From Anisodus tanguticus (taxonomy: Eukaryota > Streptophyta > Magnoliopsida > Solanales > Solanaceae): DNA of 64,000 bases. Below, piece after piece: positions 12,431 through 25,844 of this stretch (position 1 is the first letter of the stretch; every line of letters starts with the position of its first letter). The translations under genes were made by a program, and so were the position numbers. The notes under the pieces are model-generated. The model was given only the letters and a program-made list of their open reading frames with translations, made no database searches and was not told the DNA's origin. The stretch is taken from the NCBI GenBank assembly GCA_034509755.1, contig CM067543.1:13330954-13394953 (forward strand), read 5' to 3'.

Positions 12431-15119
12431 GTATATAGTTTAAAAACTATATCAGGGTTTGATTTTTCGTTACATAAAAACCTTGGATATTTACATAGTT
12501 TTGCACTTCTTAAAATGTGTGGATTTGATTTGTAATCGTAAAATTTGTTTATCTGCTCATAAGTAATTGTAATATATTCCGGTGAGAATTTCATCTTGTC
12601 ACACATTATTCTTCTTGTTGTCATACGAGAAGACGATGTTGTTATGAGTGGTGGTATAGTGGTTGGCCTAGTTGCAATCTTGGATGTGAAAGTTTTTGGT
12701 TTTTACGTAGGAGATTGAGAAGATTTCAAGGTTTGTAGGGTTTTGAAGTCTCTAAAGGCTTAAATCGGTTGTTCTAGCAAATGTGTATTTTTTTCTGTTT
12801 TGGTTGTAATAATTTCTTGGTTTTGTTTGATGATTTTTGTAATATTGGTAATATATTCTTCGAACTTGTCATTCTTTGGTTGACATTATTGTACTTGCTA
12901 AGAAAGTCGGCTAGAACATTCTTAGTTCCGGATATATTTTTAACAATAAAATCATAACAATAAAAGAATGATTGCCACTTCCTTCTTTCGTTTAGTTACG
13001 GTAAAGAGTCTATTTTATTTGTAATAAAAGCTCTTACTTGGGTATTATCTGTTCTCACAACAAATTTCTTGGTAATAGGTGGTAATGAGATCTCTTTATT
13101 CCAAATTTTACTTGCTAATAGTTCTTTTTTGTTAATAGGGTAATTTTTCTCATTTGGTTTCCATGTTCCACCTCCATATCCATAAATTAGTGGTTTTTCT
13201 TTATCTATATCCTCTTTATCATATCTTTGTGAGGATTGCTCCCCATCCTATATCACTAGCATCGGTAAAAAGTTCTAGTTGATCTAGTTACTGTTGGTAT
13301 TCTATGTTTTGGCAAGAGGCTTTCACTTTTTCCTTGATTTTATTTATGGCTTTAGTATGTTCTTCCTTCCATTGAAAGATTATATTTTTTCTAGTTAATT
13401 ATTGTAATGGCTTTCTTAAGAGTGGTAAATCTTTTATATGGTCGAAGCGTAGTTTACTACTCCTAGAAATTGTTGTACCTCTTTTTTCCTTTCTAATTTA
13501 TCTTTAAATTTTTTTATTTTTGTTACAATGTGTTCTTGTAATTTTAATCCTTCATTATCTATTATGTATCCCAAATATTCTATACTATTGTTAAAGATTT
13601 GATTTCTTTTCGGATAATAATATTCCATGTTGTTTCACGGTTTTTATGAATTCCTCTAGATGTTTTATATGTTTTTCAAAATCGTCACTATTTATTAATA
13701 TGTCATCAACATATGCTATACAAAATTCTGTTAATTTTACGAACACTTGGTCCATCCTTCTTTGAAATATTTGTTGTGCATTTTTCAATCCAAAGGGTAG
13801 TTAGTACATTCCATTCGTAGTGTTCTTGAGGGGCACTAAAAGCTGTTAAAGATTTTGATTCATTTTTTAGCTTTATTTGCCAAAATCCACTTTCACAATC
13901 GAATTCTTGAACCATTTTTTATTTCCTAATCTATTGATATGGTTTCTTTTGTATGGTAAAAAATATCCATCAAATATTGTCTTTTTGTTTAGTTCTTTAT
14001 ACTCAATCACCATTCTAGCCTTTTCTCTTTTTTGTTCGTTGTGTTTTCTAACTAAAAAGGCCGGGCTACTATGTGGACTTTTACTCGCTTGTATTAATTT
14101 TAATTCTAATAATTCTTTTAGTTTGGTTTCAATATCTTTTTGATCTGGTGGGCTATACCTAAGAGGTTTAGATCTAACTATATCACTTTGAAATTTATTA
14201 ACTTGATTTCGGCGTATATTTTTTTTTTTTTTCCCATAGTTGCATTGGGTTCTCTCCGAAATTTATTTTTAATGTATTGAGATAATTTTCCCTTAATAAC
14301 TTGTAGGTTACTATTCATATCGACCTTATGTTACATATTCTTAGTGTGTGTATTGGTAGTACTCTCTTTAGTATTATCCACTTGTTACAAGGTGTTTGTA
14401 GGCTAAAAGTAGTATTATTTATCACTTGTATTTTAAAGTAGTCTAGGAAATTGTTTCCTACCAATACTTGTTGTTTCATATCATTCGGTTGGTATATTAC
14501 TTGGTAGTCTAAATATTGTCTTTCCTAATATTATTCTCATATTTTCTGCTATTATATCCAATTCTTTTATTTGTTCGTTAAAGCTTTGATACTCTTGCTC
14601 TATGTGTTTTAGATCTCTTCCATCTGTGTGGTTCTAATACATCTTTCTTAGCTAGACATAAGTCTGCTCCCTTTGTCAATAAAAATCTTTTGTTTTATCA
14701 TTTTATCGAGGCTTATATTCTATATGAACTTCTATGTAAATTGCTACCATCTCGTTTCACATATACTTTTTTAATATATGTGTCCTTCTTCTCTTGCTTC
14801 TTCTATTATTTCTTGCCATCTTATCTCATTTAATCTTTCCCTTATTCTATTAAGGTTTCTAGTAACTTTTTTATATCTATCATTGTAATATTTGTTTCCT
14901 ATTTCACTAGTAGTTGAAGTCGTAATAAGCTTGTAGCGAACATCTCGTTCACATTGTATCCGGTAATTTCTTTCTTCTAATAAAGTTCCTTTTTTATTTT
15001 TGTAGATCCATTTTCTTCGAACTACTTTCACTATCTGTGTGTTGGTTAGTGTAGTTAACATTTTACTTTCACTTTCTTCATCAGTTTGACTGACATAAAA
15101 GTCTTCATATTCATACCAA
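12431..15119 (-). repeat. Array unit U6
   Basis: Full unit of about 2,689 bp. Pol fragments 13706-13915, 13591-13788 and 13434-13628. A T-run at 14,220-14,232 is longer than in other units. Confidence 0.9.
12869..14750 (-). pseudogene. Pol (protease-RT-RNase H) remnant, U6
   Basis: Same layout as U14 Pol. YVDD lies in 13,591-13,788. Protease is unreadable in one frame. Confidence 0.85.
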
Positions 15120-15415
15120 GTATATAGTTTAAAAACTATATCAGGGTTTGATTTTTCGTTACATAAAAACCTTGGATATTTACATAGTTTTGCACTTCTT
15201 AAAATGTGTGGATTTGATTTGTAATCGTAAAATTTGTTTATCTGCTCATAAGCTGTAATATATTCCGGTGAGAATTTCATCTTGTCACACATTATTCTTC
15301 TTGTTGTCATCTGAGAAGACGATGTTGTTATGAGTGGTGGTATAGTGGTTGGCCTAGTTGCAATCTTGGATGTGAAAGTTTTTGGTTTTTCTGTAGGAGA
15401 TTGAGAAGATTTCAA
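14771..15415 (-). pseudogene. Junction ORF U6/U7 reading into the ORF6 remnant
   Basis: 214 codons that join the post-Pol N-terminus, the coat-protein tail and the small basic coiled-coil ORF6 in one frame. The joining depends on base losses at CTG sites near 15,019 and 15,063. In the cleaner units U13 and U14 these parts are in different frames, so I treat this long frame as accidental. Confidence 0.6.
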
Positions 15416-17794
15416 GGTTTGTAGGGTTTTGAAGTCTCTAAAGGCTTAATCGGTTGTTCTAGCAAATGTGTATTTTTTTTTTTTTGGTTGTAATAATTTC
15501 TTGGTTTTGTTTGATGATTTTTGTAATATTGGTAATATATTCTTCGAACTTGTCATTGCTGGTTGACATTATTGTACTTGCTAAGAAAGTCAGCTAGAAC
15601 ATTCTTAGTTCCAGATATATTTTTAACAATAAAATCATAACAATAAAAGAATGATTGCCACTTCCTTCTTTCGTTTAGTTCTGGTAAAGAGTCTATTTTA
15701 TTTGTAATAAAAGCTCTTACTTGGGTATTATCTGTTCTCACAACAAATTTTACTTGGTAATAGGTGGTAATGAGATCTCTTTATTCCAAATTTTCTTGCT
15801 AATAGTTCTTTTTTGTTAATAGGGTAATTTTTCTCATTTGGTTTCCATGTTCCACCTCCATATCCATAAATTAGTGGTTTTTCTTTATCTATATCCTCTT
15901 TATCATATCTTGTGAGGATTGCTCCCCATCCTATATCACTAGCATCGGTAAAAAGTTCTAGTTGATCTAGTTATGTTGGTATTCTATGTTTTGGCAAGAG
16001 GCTTTCACTTTTTCCTTGATTTTATTTATGGCTTTAGTATGTTCTTCCTTCCATTGAAAGATTATATTTTTTCTAGTTAATTATTGTAATGGCTTTCTTA
16101 AGAGTGGTAAATCTTTTATATGGTCGAAGCGTAGTTTACTACTCCTAGAAATTGTTGTACCTCTTTTTTCCTTTCTAATTTATCTTTAAATTTTTTTATT
16201 TTTGTTACAATGTGTTCTTGTAATTTTAATCCTTCATTATCTATTATGTATCCCAAATATTCTATACTATTGTTAAAGATTTCAGATTTCTTTTCGGATA
16301 ATAATATTCCATGTTGTTTCACGATTTTATGAATTCCTCTAGATGTTTTATATGTTTTTCAAAATCGTCACTATTTATTAATATGTCATCAACATATGCT
16401 ATACAAAATTCTGTTAATTTTCTGAACACTTGGTCCATCCTTCTTTGAAATATTTGTTGTGCATTTTTCAATCAAAGGGTAGTTAGTACATTCCATTCGT
16501 AGTGTTCTTGAGGGGCACTAAAAGGCATTAAAGATTTTGATTCATTTTTTAGCTTTATTTGCCAAAATCCACTTTCACAATCGAATTTTGAACCATTTTT
16601 TATTTCCTAATCTATTGATATGGTTTCTTTTGTATGGTAAAAAATATCCATCAAATATTGTCTTTTTGTTTAGTTCTTTATACTCAATCACCATTCTAGC
16701 CTTTTCTCTTTTTTGTTCGTTGTGTTTTCTAACTAAAAAGGCCGGGCTACTATGTGGACTTTTACTCGCTTGTATTAATTTTAATTCTAATAATTCTTTT
16801 AGTTTGGTTTCAATATCTTTTTGATCTGGTGGGCTATACCTAAGAGGTTTAGATCTAACTATATCACTGAAATTTATTAACTTGATTTCGGCGTATATTT
16901 TTTCTTTTTCCCATAGTTGCATTGGGTTCTCTCCGAAATTTATTTTTAATGTATTGAGATAATTTTCCCTAATAACTGTAGGTTACTATTCATATCGACC
17001 TTATGTTACATATTCTTAGTGTGTGTATTGGTAGTACTCTCTTTAGTATTATCCACTTGTTACAAGGTGTTTGTAGGCTAAAAGTAGTATTATTTATCAC
17101 TTGTATTTTAAAGTAGTCTAGGAAATTGTTTCCTACCAATACTTGTTGTTTCATATCATTCGGTTGGTATATTACTTGGTAGTCTAAATATTGTCTTTCC
17201 TAATATTATTCTCATATTTTCTGCTATTATATCCAATTCTTTTATTTGTTCGTTAAAGCTTTGATACTCTTGCTCTATGTGTTTTAGATCTCTTCCATCT
17301 GTGTGGTTCTAATACATCTTTCTTAGCTAGACATAAGTCTGCTCCTTTGTCAATAAAAATCTTTTGTTTTATCATTTTATCGGGCTTATATTCTATATGA
17401 ACTTCTATGTAAATTGCTACCATCTCGTTTCACATATACTTTTTTAATATATGTGTCCTTCTTCTCTTGCTTCTTCTATTATTTCTTGCCATCTTATCTC
17501 ATTTAATCTTTCCCTTATTCTATTAAGGTTTCTAGTAACTTTTTTATATCTATCATTGTAATATTTGTTTCCTATTTCACTAGTAGTTGAAGTCGTAATA
17601 AGCTTGTAGCGAACATCTCGTTCACATTGTATCCGGTAATTTCTTTCTTCTAATAAAGTTCCTTTTTTATTTTTGTAGATCCATTTTCTTACGAACTACT
17701 TTCACTATCTGTGTGTTGGTTAGTGTAGTTAACATTTTACTGCTTCACTTTCTTCATCGGTTTGGTGACATAAAAGTCTTCATATTCATACCAA
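15120..17794 (-). repeat. Array unit U7
   Basis: Full unit of about 2,675 bp, the shortest. Fragments 16575-16922, 16116-16322 and 15553-15741 remain open. Confidence 0.9.
15553..17423 (-). pseudogene. Pol (protease-RT-RNase H) remnant, U7
   Basis: Same layout as U14 Pol. The RNase H C-terminus (15,553-15,741) and two RT segments are open. Confidence 0.85.
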
Positions 17795-20477
17795 GTATAT
17801 AGTTTAAAAACTATATCGGGGTTTGATTTTTCGTTACATAAAAACCTTGGATATTTACATAGTTTTGCACTTCTTAAAATGTGTGGATTTGATTTGTAAT
17901 CGTAAAATTTGTTTATCTGCTCATAAGGCTTTGTAATATATTCCGGTGAGAATTTCATCTTGTCACACATTATTCTTCTTGTTGTCATCGAGAAGACGAT
18001 GTTGTTATGAGTGGTGGTATAGTGGTTGGCCTAGTTGCAATCTTGGATGTGAAAGTTTTTGGTTTTTACGTAGGAGATTGAGAAGATTTCAAGGTTTGTA
18101 GGGTTTTGAAGTCTCTAAAGGCTTAAATCGGTTGTTCTAGCAAATGTGTATTTTTTTCTGTTTTGGTTGTAATAATTTCTTGGTTTTGTTTGATGATTTT
18201 TGTAATATTGGTAATATATTCTTCGAACTTGTCATTGCTTTGGTTGACATTATTGTACTTGCTAAGAAAGTCGGCTAGAACATTCTTAGTTCCGGATATA
18301 TTTTTAACAATAAAATCATAACAATAAAAGAATGATTGCCACTTCCTTCTTTCGTTTAGTTACGGTAAAGAGTCTATTTTATTTGTAATAAAAGCTCTTA
18401 CTTGGGTATTATCTGTTCTCACAACAAATTTTACTTGGTAATAGGTGGTAATGAGATCTCTTTATTCCAAATTTTCTTGCTAATAGTTCTTTTTTGTTAA
18501 TAGGGTAATTTTTCTCATTTGGTTTCCATGTTCCACCTCCATATCCATAAATTAGTGGTTTTTCTTTATCTATATCCTCTTTATCATATGCTGTGAGGAT
18601 TGCTCCCCATCCTATATCACTAGCATCAGTAAAAAGTTCTAGTTGATCTAGTTACTGTTGGTATTCTATGTTTTGGCAAGAGGCTTTCACTTTTTCCTTG
18701 ATTTTATTTATGGCTTTAGTATGTTCTTCCTTCCATTGAAAGATTATATTTTTTCTAGTTAATTATTGTAATGGCTTTCTTAAGAGTGGTAAATCTTTTA
18801 TATGGTCTGAAGCGTAGTTTACTACTCCTAGAAATTGTTGTACCTCTTTTTTCCTTTCTAATTTATCTTTAAATTTTTTTATTTTTGTTACAATGTGTTC
18901 TTGTAATTTTAATCCTTCATTATCTATTATGTATCCCAAATATTCTATACTATTGTTAAAGATTTCAGATTTCTTTTCGGATAATAATATTCCATGTTGT
19001 TTCACGGTTTTTGAATTCCTCTAGATGTTTTATATGTTTTTCAAAATCGTCACTATTTATTAATATGTCATCAACATATGCTATACAAAATTCTGTTAAT
19101 TTTCGAACACTTGGTCCATCCTTCTTTGAAATATTTGTTGTGCATTTTTCAATCCAAAGGGTAGTTAGTACATTCCATTCGTAGTGTTCTTGAGGGGCAC
19201 TAAAAGCTGTTAAAGATTTTGATTCATTTTTTAGCTTTATTTGCCAAAATCCACTTTCACAATCGAATTTTGAACCATTTTTTATTTCCTAATCTATTGA
19301 TATGGTTTCTTTTGTATGGTAAAAAATATCCATCAAATATTGTCTTTTTGTTTAGTTCTTTATACTCAATCACCATTCTAGCCTTTTCTCTTTTTTGTTC
19401 GTTGTGTTTTCTAACTAAAAAGGCCGGGCTACTATGTGGACTTTTACTCGCTTGTATTAATTTTAATTCTAATAATTCTTTTAGTTTGGTTTCAATATCT
19501 TTTTGATCTGGTGGGCTATACCTAAGAGGTTTAGATCTAACTATATCACTTGAAATTTATTAACTTGATTTCGCGTATATTTTTTCTTTTTCCCATAGTT
19601 GCATTGGGTTCTCTCCGAAATTTATTTTTAATGTATTGAGATAATTTTCCCTTAATAAGCTGTAGGTTACTATTCATATCGACCTTATGTTACATATTCT
19701 TAGTGTGTGTATTGGTAGTACTCTCTTTAGTATTATCCACTTGTTACAAGGTGTTTGTAGGCTAAAAGTAGTATTATTTATCACTTGTATTTTAAAGTAG
19801 TCTAGGAAATTGTTTCCTACCAATACTTGTTGTTTCATATCATTCGGTTGGTATATTACTTGGTAGTCTAAATATTGTCTTTCCTAATATTATTCTCATA
19901 TTTTCTGCTATTATATCCAATTCTTTTATTTGTTCGTTAAAGCACGATACTCTTGCTCTATGTGTTTTAGATCTCTTCCATCTGTGTGGTTCTAATACAT
20001 CTTTCTTAGCTAGACATAAGTCTGCTCCACTTGTCAATAAAAATCTTTTGTTTTATCATTTTATCGAGGCTTATATTCTATATGAACTTCTATGTAAATT
20101 GCTACCATCTCGTTTCACATATACTTTTTTAATATATGTGTCCTTCTTCTCTTGCTTCTTCTATTATTTCTTGCCATCTTATCTCATTTAATCTTTCCCT
20201 TATTCTATTAAGGTTTCTAGTAACTTTTTTATATCTATCATTGTAATATTTGTTTCCTATTTCACTAGTAGTTGAAGTCGTAATAAGCTTGTAGCGAACA
20301 TCTCGTTCACATTGTATCCAGTAATTTCTTTCTTCTAATAAAGTTCCTTTTTTATTTTTGTAGATCCATTTTCTTCGAACTACTTTCACTATCTGTGTGT
20401 TGGTTAGTGTAGTTAACATTTTACGCTTCACTTTCTTCATCGGTTTGGTGACATAAAAGTCTTCATATTCATACCAA
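17795..20477 (-). repeat. Array unit U8
   Basis: Full unit of about 2,683 bp. Open fragments 19840-20037 (protease) and 18763-19005 (RT). Confidence 0.9.
18232..20108 (-). pseudogene. Pol (protease-RT-RNase H) remnant, U8
   Basis: Same layout as U14 Pol. A protease segment is open at 19,840-20,037. The other domains are split. Confidence 0.85.
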
Positions 20478-20650
20478 GTATATAGTTTAAAAACTATATC
20501 AGGGTTTGATTTTTCGTTACATAAAAACCTTGGATATTTACATAGTTTTGCACTTCTTAAAATGTGTGGATTTGATTTGTAATCGTAAAATTTGTTTATC
20601 TGCTCATAAGCTGTAATATATTCCGGTGAGAATTTCATCTTGTCACACAT
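20129..20650 (-). pseudogene. Junction ORF U8/U9 reading into the ORF6 remnant
   Basis: 173 codons: post-Pol block, coat-protein tail and ORF6 in one frame. As at 14,771-15,415, it is open only through indels at CTG sites. Similar shorter fusions are at 12,081-12,371 and 28,174-28,518. Confidence 0.55.
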
Positions 20651-23158
20651 TATTCTTCTTTGTTGTCATCGAGAAGACGATGTTGTTATGAGTGGTGGTA
20701 TAGTGGTTGGCCTAGTTGCAATCTTGGATGTGAAAGTTTTTGGTTTTTCTGTAGGAGATTGAGAAGATTTCAAGGTTTGTAGGGTTTTGAAGTCTCTAAA
20801 GGCTTCTGTCAGTTGTTCTAGCAAATGTGTATTTTTTTCTGTTTTGGTTGTAATAATTTCTTGGTTTTGTTTGATGATTTTTGTAATATTGGTAATATAT
20901 TCTTCGAACTTGTCATTGCTGGTTGACATTATTGTACTTGCTAAGAAAGTCAGCTAGAACATTCTTAGTTCCAGATATATTTTTAACAATAAAATCATAA
21001 CAATAAAAGAATGATTGCCACTTCCTTCTTTCGTTTAGTTACGGTAAAGAGTCTATTTTATTTGTAATAAAAGCTCTTACTTGGGTATTATCTGTTCTCA
21101 CAACAAATTTTACTTGGTAATAGGTGGTAATGAGATCTCTTTATTCCAAATTTTACTTGCTAATAGTTCTTTTTTGTTAATAGGGTAATTTTTCTCATTT
21201 GGTTTCCATGTTCCACCTCCATATCCATAAATTAGTGGTTTTTCTTTATCTATATCCTCTTTATCATATGCTGTGAGGATTGCTCCCCATCCTATATCAC
21301 TAGCATCAGTAAAAAGTTCTAGTTGATCTAGTTCTGTTGGTATTCTATGTTTTGGCAAGAGGCTTTCACTTTTTCCTTGATTTTATTTATGGCTTTAGTA
21401 TGTTCTTCCTTCCATTGAAAGATTATATTTTTTCTAGTTAATTATTGTAATGGCTTTCTTAAGAGTGGTAAATCTTTTATATGGTCGAAGCGTAGTTTAC
21501 TACTCCTAGAAATTGTTGTACCTCTTTTTTCCTTTCTAATTTATCTTTAAATTTTTTTATTTTTGTTACAATGTGTTCTTGTAATTTTAATCCTTCATTA
21601 TCTATTATGTATCCCAAATATTCTATACTATTGTTAAAGATTTGATTTCTTTTCGGATAATAATATTCCATGTTGTTTCACGATTTTTATGAATTCCTCT
21701 AGATGTTTTATATGTTTTTCAAAATCGTCACTATTTATTAATATGTCATCAACATATGCTATACAAAATTCTGTTAATTTTACGAACACTTGGTCCATCC
21801 TTCTTTGAAATATTTGTTGTGCATTTTTCAATCCAAAGGGTAGTTAGTACATTCCATTCGTAGTGTTCTTGAGGGGCACTAAAAGCTGTTAAAGATTTTG
21901 ATTCATTTTTTAGCTTTATTTGCCAAAATCCACTTTCACAATCGAATTTACTGAACCATTTTTTATTTCCTAATCTATTGATATGGTTTCTTTTGTATGG
22001 TAAAAAATATCCATCAAATATTGTCTTTTTGTTTAGTTCTTTATACTCAATCACCATTCTAGCCTTTTCTCTTTTTTGTTCGTTGTGTTTTCTAACTAAA
22101 AAGGCCGGGCTACTATGTGGACTTTTACTCGCTTGTATTAATTTTAATTCTAATAATTCTTTTAGTTTGGTTTCAATATCTTTTTGATCTGGTGGGCTAT
22201 ACCTAAGAGGTTTAGATCTAACTATATCACTGAAATTTATTAACTTGATTTCAGCGTATATTTTTTCTTTTTCCCATAGTTGCATTGGGTTCTCTCCGAA
22301 ATTTATTTTTAATGTATTGAGATAATTTTCCCTTAATAACTTTGTAGGTTACTATTCATATACGACCTTATGTTACATATTCTTAGTGTGTGTATTGGTA
22401 GTACTCTCTTTAGTATTATCCACTTGTTACAAGGTGTTTGTAGGCTAAAAGTAGTATTATTTATCATTGTATTTTAAAGTAGTCTAGGAAATTGTTTCCT
22501 ACCAATACTTGTTGTTTCATATCATTCAGTTGGTATATTACTGGTAGTCTAAATATTGTCTTTCCTAATATTATTCTCATATTTTCTGCTATTATATCCA
22601 ATTCTTTTATTTGTTCGTTAAAGCCTGATACTCTTGCTCTATGTGTTTTAGATCTCTTCCATCTGTGTGGTTCTAATACATCTTTCTTAGCTAGACATAA
22701 GTCTGCTCCACTGTCAATAAAAATCTTTTGTTTTATCATTTTATCAGGCTTATATTCTATATGAACTTCTATGTAAATTGCTACCATCTCGTTTCACATA
22801 TACTTTTTTAATATATGTGTCCTTCTTCTCTTGCTTCTTCTATTATTTCTTGCCATCTTATCTCATTTAATCTTTCCCTTATTCTATTAAGGTTTCTAGT
22901 AACTTTTTTATATCTATCATTGTAATATTTGTTTCCTATTTCACTAGTAGTTGAAGTCGTAATAAGCTTGTAGCGAACATCTCGTTCACATTGTATCCAG
23001 TAATTTCTTTCTTCTAATAAAGTTCCTTTTTTATTTTTGTAGATCCATTTTCTTCTGAACTACTTTCACTATCTGTGTGTTGGTTAGTGTAGTTAACATT
23101 TTCTGCTTCACTTTCTTCATCAGTTTGACTGACATAAAAGTCTTCATATTCATACCAA
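20478..23158 (-). repeat. Array unit U9
   Basis: Full unit of about 2,681 bp. Pol fragments 22464-22787, 21749-22285, 21634-21831, 21477-21671 and 21110-21358. Confidence 0.9.
20913..22787 (-). pseudogene. Pol (protease-RT-RNase H) remnant, U9
   Basis: Same layout as U14 Pol. The protease opens from the start codon with D-S-G-A intact (22,464-22,787), then breaks near 22,466 where one C is missing. RT follows at 21,749-22,285. Confidence 0.85.
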
Positions 23159-25844
23159 GTATATAGTTTAAAAACTATATCAGGGTTTGATTTTTCGTTA
23201 CATAAAAACCTTGGATATTTACATAGTTTTGCACTTCTTAAAATGTGTGGATTTGATTTGTAATCGTAAAATTTGTTTATCTGCTCATAAGCTGTAATAT
23301 ATTCCGGTGAGAATTTCATCTTGTCACACATTATTCTTCTTGTTGTCATCGAGAAGACGATGTTGTTATGAGTGGTGGTATAGTGGTTGGCCTAGTTGCA
23401 ATCTTGGATGTGAAAGTTTTTGGTTTTTACGTAGGAGATTGAGAAGATTTCAAGGTTTGTAGGGTTTTGAAGTCTCTAAAGGCTTCTGTCAGTTGTTCTA
23501 GCAAATGTGTATTTTTTTCTGTTTTGGTTGTAATAATTTCTTGGTTTTGTTTGATGATTTTTGTAATATTGGTAATATATTCTTCGAACTTGTCATTGCT
23601 GGTTGACATTATTGTACTTGCTAAGAAAGTCGGCTAGAACATTCTTAGTTCCGGATATATTTTTAACAATAAAATCATAACAATAAAAGAATGATTGCCA
23701 CTTCCTTCTTTCGTTTAGTTCTGTAAAGAGTCTATTTTATTTGTAATAAAAGCTCTTACTTGGGTATTATCTGTTCTCACAACAAATTTTACTTGGTAAT
23801 AGGTGGTAATGAGATCTCTTTATTCCAAATTTTACTTGCTAATAGTTCTTTTTTGTTAATAGGGTAATTTTTCTCATTTGGTTTCCATGTTCCACCTCCA
23901 TATCCATAAATTAGTGGTTTTTCTTTATCTATATCCTCTTTATCATATGCTTTGTGAGAGGATTGCTCCCCATCCTATATCACTAGCATCGGTAAAAAGT
24001 TCTAGTTGATCTAGTTCTTTGGTATTCTATGTTTTGGCAAGAGGCTTTCACTTTTTCCTTGATTTTATTTATGGCTTTAGTATGTTCTTCCTTCCATTGA
24101 AAGATTATATTTTTTCTAGTTAATTATTGTAATGGCTTTCTTAAGAGTGGTAAATCTTTTATATGGTCTGAAGCGTAGTTTACTACTCCTAGAAATTGTT
24201 GTACCTCTTTTTTCCTTTCTAATTTATCTTTAAATTTTTTTATTTTTGTTACAATGTGTTCTTGTAATTTTAATCCTTCATTATCTATTATGTATCCCAA
24301 ATATTCTATACTATTGTTAAAGATTTCAGATTTCTTTTCGGATAATAATATTCCATGTTGTTTCACAGTTTTATGAATTCCTCTAGATGTTTTATATGTT
24401 TTTCAAAATCGTCACTATTTATTAATATGTCATCAACATATGCTATACAAAATTCTGTTAATTTTCTGAACACTTGGTCCATCCTTCTTTGAAATATTTG
24501 TTGTGCATTTTTCAATCCAAAGGGTAGTTAGTACATTCCATTCGTAGTGTTCTTGAGGGGCACTAAAAGCTGTTAAAGATTTTGATTCATTTTTTAGCTT
24601 TATTTGCCAAAATCCACTTTCACAATCGAATTTACTGAACCATTTTTTATTTCCTAATCTATTGATATGGTTTCTTTTGTATGGTAAAAAATATCCATCA
24701 AATATTGTCTTTTTGTTTAGTTCTTTATACTCAATCACCATTCTAGCCTTTTCTCTTTTTTGTTCGTTGTGTTTTCTAACTAAAAAGGCCGGGCTACTAT
24801 GTGGACTTTTACTCGCTTGTATTAATTTTAATTCTAATAATTCTTTTAGTTTGGTTTCAATATCTTTTTGATCTGGTGGGCTATACCTAAGAGGTTTAGA
24901 TCTAACTATATCACTGAAATTTATTAACTTGATTTCGGCGTATATTTTTTCTTTTTCCCATAGTTGCATTGGGTTCTCTCCGAAATTTATTTTTAATGTA
25001 TTGAGATAATTTTCCCTTAATAACTGTAGGTTACTATTCATATCTGACCTTATGTTACATATTCTTAGTGTGTGTATTGGTAGTACTCTCTTTAGTATTA
25101 TCCACTTGTTACAAGGTGTTTGTAGGCTAAAAGTAGTATTATTTATCACTTGTATTTTAAAGTAGTCTAGGAAATTGTTTCCTACCAATACTTGTTGTTT
25201 CATATCATTCGGTTGGTATATTACTTGGTAGTCTAAATATTGTCTTTCCTAATATTATTCTCATATTTTCTGCTATTATATCCAATTCTTTTATTTGTTC
25301 GTTAAAGCTTTGATACTCTTGCTCTATGTGTTTTAGATCTCTTCCATCTGTGTGGTTCTAATACATCTTTCTTAGCTAGACATAAGTCTGCTCCACTTTG
25401 TCAATAAAAATCTTTTGTTTTATCATTTTATCGAGCTTATATTCTATATGAACTTCTATGTAAATTGCTACCATCTCGTTTCACATATACTTTTTTAATA
25501 TATGTGTCCTTCTTCTCTTGCTTCTTCTATTATTTCTTGCCATCTTATCTCATTTAATCTTTCCCTTATTCTATTAAGGTTTCTAGTAACTTTTTTATAT
25601 CTATCATTGTAATATTTGTTTCCTATTTCACTAGTAGTTGAAGTCGTAATAAGCTTGTAGCGAACATCTCGTTCACATTGTATCCAGGTAATTTCTTTCT
25701 TCTAATAAAGTTCCTTTTTTATTTTTGTAGATCCATTTTCTTCGAACTACTTTCACTATCTGTGTGTTGGTTAGTGTAGTTAACATTTTCTGCTTCACTT
25801 TCTTCATCGGTTTGGTGACATAAAAGTCTTCATATTCATACCAA
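23159..25844 (-). repeat. Array unit U10
   Basis: Full unit of about 2,686 bp. Protease end plus RT open over 256 codons (24433-25203), and 24124-24366. A local 'gagagg' insertion lies near 23,955. Confidence 0.9.
23593..25474 (-). pseudogene. Pol (protease-RT-RNase H) remnant, U10
   Basis: Same layout as U14 Pol. The end of protease to RT motif A is open (24,433-25,203). The 5' protease and RNase H are broken. Confidence 0.85.
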